Program-made: the position numbers and the translations under genes
Notes under the pieces: model-generated
What the model saw: the letters and a program-made list of their open reading frames with translations, nothing else
Told to the model about the DNA's origin: nothing
Databases searched by the model: none
Shown here: positions 41,218-45,167 of the stretch, in pieces
Layout: every line of letters begins with the position of its first letter
How positions within the stretch are numbered: position 1 is the stretch's first letter
From: Desulfocapsa sp.
GTDB taxonomy: Bacteria > Desulfobacterota > Desulfobulbia > Desulfobulbales > Desulfocapsaceae
Assembly (NCBI GenBank): GCA_030145625.1
Contig: JAQYVF010000033.1
Coordinates: 1 to 45,167 of the forward strand
Reading direction: 5' to 3'
Length of the DNA: 45,167 nucleotides

Positions 41218-43515
41218 ATGAAGTTAGCCGCCCTGTCAGAGCAATTTTACAGCCTGGTCTCTCCCGACATTCCCAACGAGTGGGATGTGGAGGAGGTCAT
41301 GGAGCCCTTTATCGAGACAAACGACAAGGTCTGCGAGGTCATTCTCGAGCATATCCCGGTAATCTGGCCGGTTTCCCACTCTCTCTGCTATGATTTCCTA
41401 CGACAGGCCCCTGAAGCTTTGAAACACCTCAGCCTGGAGCAGCTTCCGCACTGGGTAGGGGTAGCTCTTGACATTTACGAAAATGACGGTCTGCGTACAG
41501 CCCAGCGATTCATGCAGGATGGGGTCGAAAATCACCTCTCCAGATTGAAAGGAAGTGGAGGGCTTGCTCTCGCCTCTGTTGAAAAACGACTTCTTCCCTA
41601 TATCCGTGGTATTGCAAGAGATGAATTACAGATCGTCCCGGCAAGAGAAACCTATACCGACACCTCCACACTCTATGCCCCTGAGGAAATCAATCTATTT
41701 CACAACAACGAGCAAAATTTCCTCCTCTACAAACTGATTTTCACCTACCAATGGGGCTATATCGCCTGTGGAAGTTTTTTGGCCAGAGCACCAGAGGGAT
41801 TCCCCCTGTTTTCCAACAGGGAAGACAGCCTCTGGCTCCGGGCATTTCTAGACAGTTTTACCAATCCACCACTGGCCCGCGACATTTATCACCTCCTGGA
41901 ATCCATACGGGTCAAGATCTTTCTCCACAAAGAATTACCGGGCCTTATGCGAGCGGTATCGAAACTCCCATTTCCCCTCGACTTACCACTCCCCATGAAA
42001 AATAAGGCGAATCTATTTTTCGCCTCAATACAACAAGGACTCACAGGAGACAAGACAGACCTCTACACCCTGTTGCAGCCCCACCTCACGCCATCTGAGT
42101 GTCAACGTTTCCTGCATGGCGAGGCCACACCTCAGGACAGTGCAAGGCTTGTCCCCAGGCTCTACTCCACCCTTCATAACAAGGATCAGGACTACATCCC
42201 CTTCCCCCCTCTCCCCTTCCAGGGACGACTGAAATTACGGTCCGTGGAAACTGCCCGCAAGGTGCAAAAAGAAAAGATGGGTGAGCAGTTTGTCGATCTG
42301 ATGGCCGCCCACTTCCTTACTCTGTCCCAGGAAAAGTTAAAGAACATCCTCAAGGATGAAGAGAGAGACAGCGGCGGCAGTGGGTTAGCCGAATCGGATG
42401 TCAGCATGATCATGGATAGTGAATTCGCTCAGACCGCTGATCAGGACAAGGCAGCTCCCCTCCTTGTCACCATCAACAATGAAGAACTGGAATTCCCCCC
42501 GGAACTGGAGAGTTTCACCCGTAAATTTCTTGATGAATTCGGCCAACTCCCCACAAGATTTATTACAAGTGCCGCTGGCAAGGCAGGAGAAGGAATGCTC
42601 CGGGGTGATGTCGGTGGGCAGGAGGAAGGTGAACAACAGAGCACAGGTACAGTGGTCTATGACGAATGGGATTATCGCCGACAGGGCTATCGCAAGAACT
42701 GGTGCTCGCTGCAGCTCAAAGAATTGCCACAAGTGCATTCCCCATTTATCCGCAACACCCTGGATAAATACCACGGCCTTACCCTGCGCCTGCGCCACCA
42801 GTTCGAGATGATGCGCAGCCAGGAACGGTTCGTCAAACGTCAGCGAGAAGGCGACGATATTGATTTCGATGCCCTGGTAGAGTCCCTATCCGATACCCAG
42901 GCAGGACTCCCGTCATCAGACCGTCTTTTTATCCGCCTCAAACAGGATGAACGGGATATAGCCGTGCTTTTCCTGGTGGATATGTCCAACTCCACCTCGG
43001 GCTGGGTCAACACCGCCCTTAAAGAATCCCTGGTGCTCATGTCGGAAGCCATGGAAGTACTTGGTGACCGCTATGGAATCTACGGTTTTTCAGGCATGCG
43101 CCGCTCCCGCTGTGAACTCTTCCACGTCAAGCATCTGACAGAGTCATATGGCGAACGGGTCAAAGAACGGATCAGTTCCATCGGCCCCAGCGAATATACC
43201 CGGATGGGCCCGCCCATCCGCCATGCCACCCGCCTTCTTCAGGAGGTAGACGCCAAGGTCCGCCTCATCATCACCCTTACCGATGGCAAACCCGAAGACT
43301 ATGATGATTACAAGGGTGACTATGCCATCGAAGATACCCGCCATGCCCTGCTTGAGGCCAAGGTTGCAGGTATCCATCCCTTCTGCATCACCATTGATCA
43401 CCAGGCCCACGACTATATGGAACATATGTATGGTCCGGCCAACTACATCTTTGTTGACAATGTACGCAAACTCCCTCTACGTATGCCGGAAATATACCGA
43501 ACACTGACCAGCTGA
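41218..43515 (+). CDS. CbbO/NorD-type protein with von Willebrand A domain
   Basis: The 765-residue protein (start ATG 41218, MKLAALSEQFYSLV; the open frame begins upstream inside the ATPase gene) has a long helical amino part that resembles CbbO/NorD proteins, then a central linker (about 360-480) and a carboxy-terminal VWA domain. The MIDAS metal site D588-M-S-N-S is in FLVDMSNSTSG, and the second threonine and aspartate motifs are near SEYTRMGPPI and ITLTDGKPEDYDDY. VWA partners deliver the AAA+ ring to its client. The combination with the upstream gene is a two-component chaperone, with client unknown. Not fused, and no sign of damage. Confidence 0.87.
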   Translation: MKLAALSEQFYSLVSPDIPNEWDVEEVMEPFIETNDKVCEVILEHIPVIWPVSHSLCYDFLRQAPEALKHLSLEQLPHWVGVALDIYENDGLRTAQRFMQDGVENHLSRLKGSGGLALASVEKRLLPYIRGIARDELQIVPARETYTDTSTLYAPEEINLFHNNEQNFLLYKLIFTYQWGYIACGSFLARAPEGFPLFSNREDSLWLRAFLDSFTNPPLARDIYHLLESIRVKIFLHKELPGLMRAVSKLPFPLDLPLPMKNKANLFFASIQQGLTGDKTDLYTLLQPHLTPSECQRFLHGEATPQDSARLVPRLYSTLHNKDQDYIPFPPLPFQGRLKLRSVETARKVQKEKMGEQFVDLMAAHFLTLSQEKLKNILKDEERDSGGSGLAESDVSMIMDSEFAQTADQDKAAPLLVTINNEELEFPPELESFTRKFLDEFGQLPTRFITSAAGKAGEGMLRGDVGGQEEGEQQSTGTVVYDEWDYRRQGYRKNWCSLQLKELPQVHSPFIRNTLDKYHGLTLRLRHQFEMMRSQERFVKRQREGDDIDFDALVESLSDTQAGLPSSDRLFIRLKQDERDIAVLFLVDMSNSTSGWVNTALKESLVLMSEAMEVLGDRYGIYGFSGMRRSRCELFHVKHLTESYGERVKERISSIGPSEYTRMGPPIRHATRLLQEVDAKVRLIITLTDGKPEDYDDYKGDYAIEDTRHALLEAKVAGIHPFCITIDHQAHDYMEHMYGPANYIFVDNVRKLPLRMPEIYRTLTS

Positions 43516-43565
43516 ACTATCGATTGAAAAGGTATCAGAAAATATAATGAAACCTTGGCATCAAA

Positions 43566-45167
43566 TTACATCCGGCCATGCCGGATAATTGAAACCAACA
43601 GCCAGAAGCCCATAATTCCAGCTACAAGAAACCCTGCCAGACCAATAACAGGTATCCCATTCCATCTTGGCGGAATATCAGAGAGAATAATCAAAGATGA
43701 ACCAATAATCTGAGCAGCCAGCACAATGGCAAAAGCAATACGGTTAGATACTCGATCAAGTGCAATTGAGAGTTTTCCCACACCAAGATGTTCAAATTCT
43801 ATCTTCATCCTGCCATCACGGAGCTGCCTCAAAATACCCCGGACTTCTTCTGGAACCTCCTGAATAAATCGTAGATACTCACCGCTTGTCTCACCAACTT
43901 CTTCAGCAAGTCGCCCAAGTCGCATTCGCTCTGCCTTCACCTTTTTTATGTAAGGTTCCGCAAGCGTAATGAGTTCAAGATCAGGATTGAGCATTAAACC
44001 AACACCTTCAATCGTAGAAAGTGCCTTAATCATCAAATAAAGATTCGGTTTAATACTGAGCTGATGACGTTGAACGAGATCCAGGAGCTCCTGCAGTATT
44101 TTCCCTGCCTGCAACTCCTTGAGAGGTAAATACATATAGCGATCTAACAGGTCTCCAAGATCACGACTGAGTGCATCATGGTCAACTTTACCGAATTGAG
44201 TGGTTATACTGAGAACCCCATCTGTTATCTTCCGATCATTTTTCATGACAATGGAGAGCATCAGATCGGTAAAATCTTCCCGATCCTGACGTGTGAGCCG
44301 CCCCATCATTCCAAAATCAATAAAACAGATCACATTACCCGGTAGAATAAAAATATTACCGGGGTGAGGATCTCCATGGAAAAAGCCATAAACGAAAATT
44401 TGCTCCATTACCAGGTTTGCACCACTTTCAGCAATCAACTGAAGGTCATAGCCCTGACGGCGTAAAACATCTACCTTGGAAGTTTTGATTCCATCAACAT
44501 ATTCCATGGTCAGGATACGTTCGGTACTTAAGTCTGCATAAACGAGAGGAACGTAAACAGTTTTGTTGCCCTTGAATTGACGTGAAAAACGCTGGAGATT
44601 GGCTAATTCAACCATGTAGTCAATCTCCAGTGACAAGCTGCGGGCAAACTCATCGACAACAGCGGATGGCCGATGGCCCTGCAACTCCTCCAGATATTGC
44701 TCCATGAGTGACGCAAGATGCGCCAAAATCTCAAGATCAACGGCAATAATATTTTCAATATTTGGACGCTGAACCTTGACCACCACTGCCTTGCCGTCCT
44801 GCAGACGGCCCCGATGGACTTGGCCTATGGATGCTGCGGCCATAGGCTCTTTGTCAAACTCCTTAAACAGGTCGCCAGGTTTTTTGCCGGTCTCAGCAAG
44901 AAAAATTTCTTCCACTTCAGCAAAAGTGAAAGGCGGTACATTATCTTGTAGCTTGGCAAACTCGTATACATACCTGGGTGCAATAAGATCAGGACGGGTG
45001 GAGAGCACCTGACCCAGCTTGATAAAGGTTGGCCCCAGCTCTTCCAGGGCCATACGAAACCTTTCTGGCCGCGAATGTTTTTCAATTTCCTCACGCGGTT
45101 TTCTGTTGATCATCTTCAGTCCTGTTTCCAGGTACTGATCAATACGCAACCCTTCGACAAGGTCATC
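43566..45167 (-). CDS. ubiB: UbiB/ABC1 (AarF) kinase-like protein, 5' end beyond window
   Basis: At least 533 residues are visible. The frame continues to the right edge (DDLVEGLRIDQYLETGL), matching the usual start region of UbiB proteins, so a TTG at 45149 is probably not the true start. Atypical-kinase motifs are KLGQ in PTFIKLGQVLSTRPDL, the alanine-rich loop AAASIGQVHRG, the lysine in VVVKVQRP, the catalytic region FHGDPHPGN and DFGMMG. Two carboxy-terminal membrane helices follow (FAIVLAAQIIGSSLIIL and IGLAGFLVAGIMGFWLLV). UbiB proteins support quinone synthesis or lipid transport. Convergent with the CbbO-like gene across a 50-base gap without a recognisable terminator. Confidence 0.92.
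   Translation of the reverse strand, partial: DDLVEGLRIDQYLETGLKMINRKPREEIEKHSRPERFRMALEELGPTFIKLGQVLSTRPDLIAPRYVYEFAKLQDNVPPFTFAEVEEIFLAETGKKPGDLFKEFDKEPMAAASIGQVHRGRLQDGKAVVVKVQRPNIENIIAVDLEILAHLASLMEQYLEELQGHRPSAVVDEFARSLSLEIDYMVELANLQRFSRQFKGNKTVYVPLVYADLSTERILTMEYVDGIKTSKVDVLRRQGYDLQLIAESGANLVMEQIFVYGFFHGDPHPGNIFILPGNVICFIDFGMMGRLTRQDREDFTDLMLSIVMKNDRKITDGVLSITTQFGKVDHDALSRDLGDLLDRYMYLPLKELQAGKILQELLDLVQRHQLSIKPNLYLMIKALSTIEGVGLMLNPDLELITLAEPYIKKVKAERMRLGRLAEEVGETSGEYLRFIQEVPEEVRGILRQLRDGRMKIEFEHLGVGKLSIALDRVSNRIAFAIVLAAQIIGSSLIILSDIPPRWNGIPVIGLAGFLVAGIMGFWLLVSIIRHGRM

Overview
The window looks like a chromosomal segment of an anaerobic Gram-negative deltaproteobacterium, most likely Desulfobulbales-like (Desulfobacterota). 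This rests on family knowledge, not on a search. The indicators are a CooC-type nickel ATPase, a cobalamin-dependent class II ribonucleotide reductase, a DUF4390-NtrY-NtrX cluster, a DUF134/NifX-like pair, a BioC-BioG biotin pathway and FtsEX with a degenerate LytM activator. No rRNA, tRNA, CRISPR array, prophage or intact transposase was found.

Layout. (1) 1-9454, minus strand: ileS-lspA-fabD, an intrinsic terminator, then the whole biotin pathway bioB-bioA-bioF-bioG-bioC-bioD with overlapping junctions; bioD runs off the left edge. FabD makes malonyl-ACP, the substrate that BioC methylates to start the pimeloyl chain. (2) 9701-14886, plus strand: a CooC-like ATPase, ftsE, ftsX, an EnvC-like LytM protein and an S41 C-terminal processing protease, a divisome/peptidoglycan-remodelling group. 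(3) 15098-16768, plus: a ZIP metal transporter preceded by a very long perfect hairpin, and a PhzF-family protein. (4) 16882-18808, minus: a TPR/OmpA-like exported protein and era. (5) 19079-21340, plus: an RNase II-family exonuclease with a puzzling start, and a small conserved-looking protein. (6) 21588-25101, minus: glutamate dehydrogenase, a MITE-like element, rfbC and rfbB. (7) 25309-26898, plus: prfC, followed by two hairpins. (8) 27079-29683, minus: DUF134 regulator, NifX-like protein, BASS/ACR3-type transporter and DUF302 protein. (9) 30078-36201, plus: DUF4390, NtrY-type kinase, NtrX-type sigma-54 activator, hemB, a large inverted-repeat structure and a YqeY protein. (10) 36304-39950, minus: a small hypothetical protein, a VanZ-family protein, a SEC-C protein and nrdJ, whose promoter carries two NrdR-like boxes. 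(11) 40383-43515, plus: a CbbQ/NorQ-type AAA+ ATPase and its CbbO/NorD-type VWA partner with no visible client enzyme. (12) 43566-45167, minus: a UbiB/ABC1 kinase-like gene cut by the right edge.

The least ordinary things are non-coding: two diverged copies of one dispersed repeat 15 kb apart in opposite orientation (21360-21550 and 37056-37198), one of which supplies the likely ribosome binding site of the VanZ gene; a MITE-like element with inverted ends and a 9-bp flanking duplication (23073-23337); a 20-bp perfect hairpin just before the ZIP gene; and paired NrdR-like operators at nrdJ. Among genes, the orphan CbbQ/O-type pair, the CooC-FtsEX linkage and the overlapping transporter-DUF302 pair are the best candidates for undescribed function.
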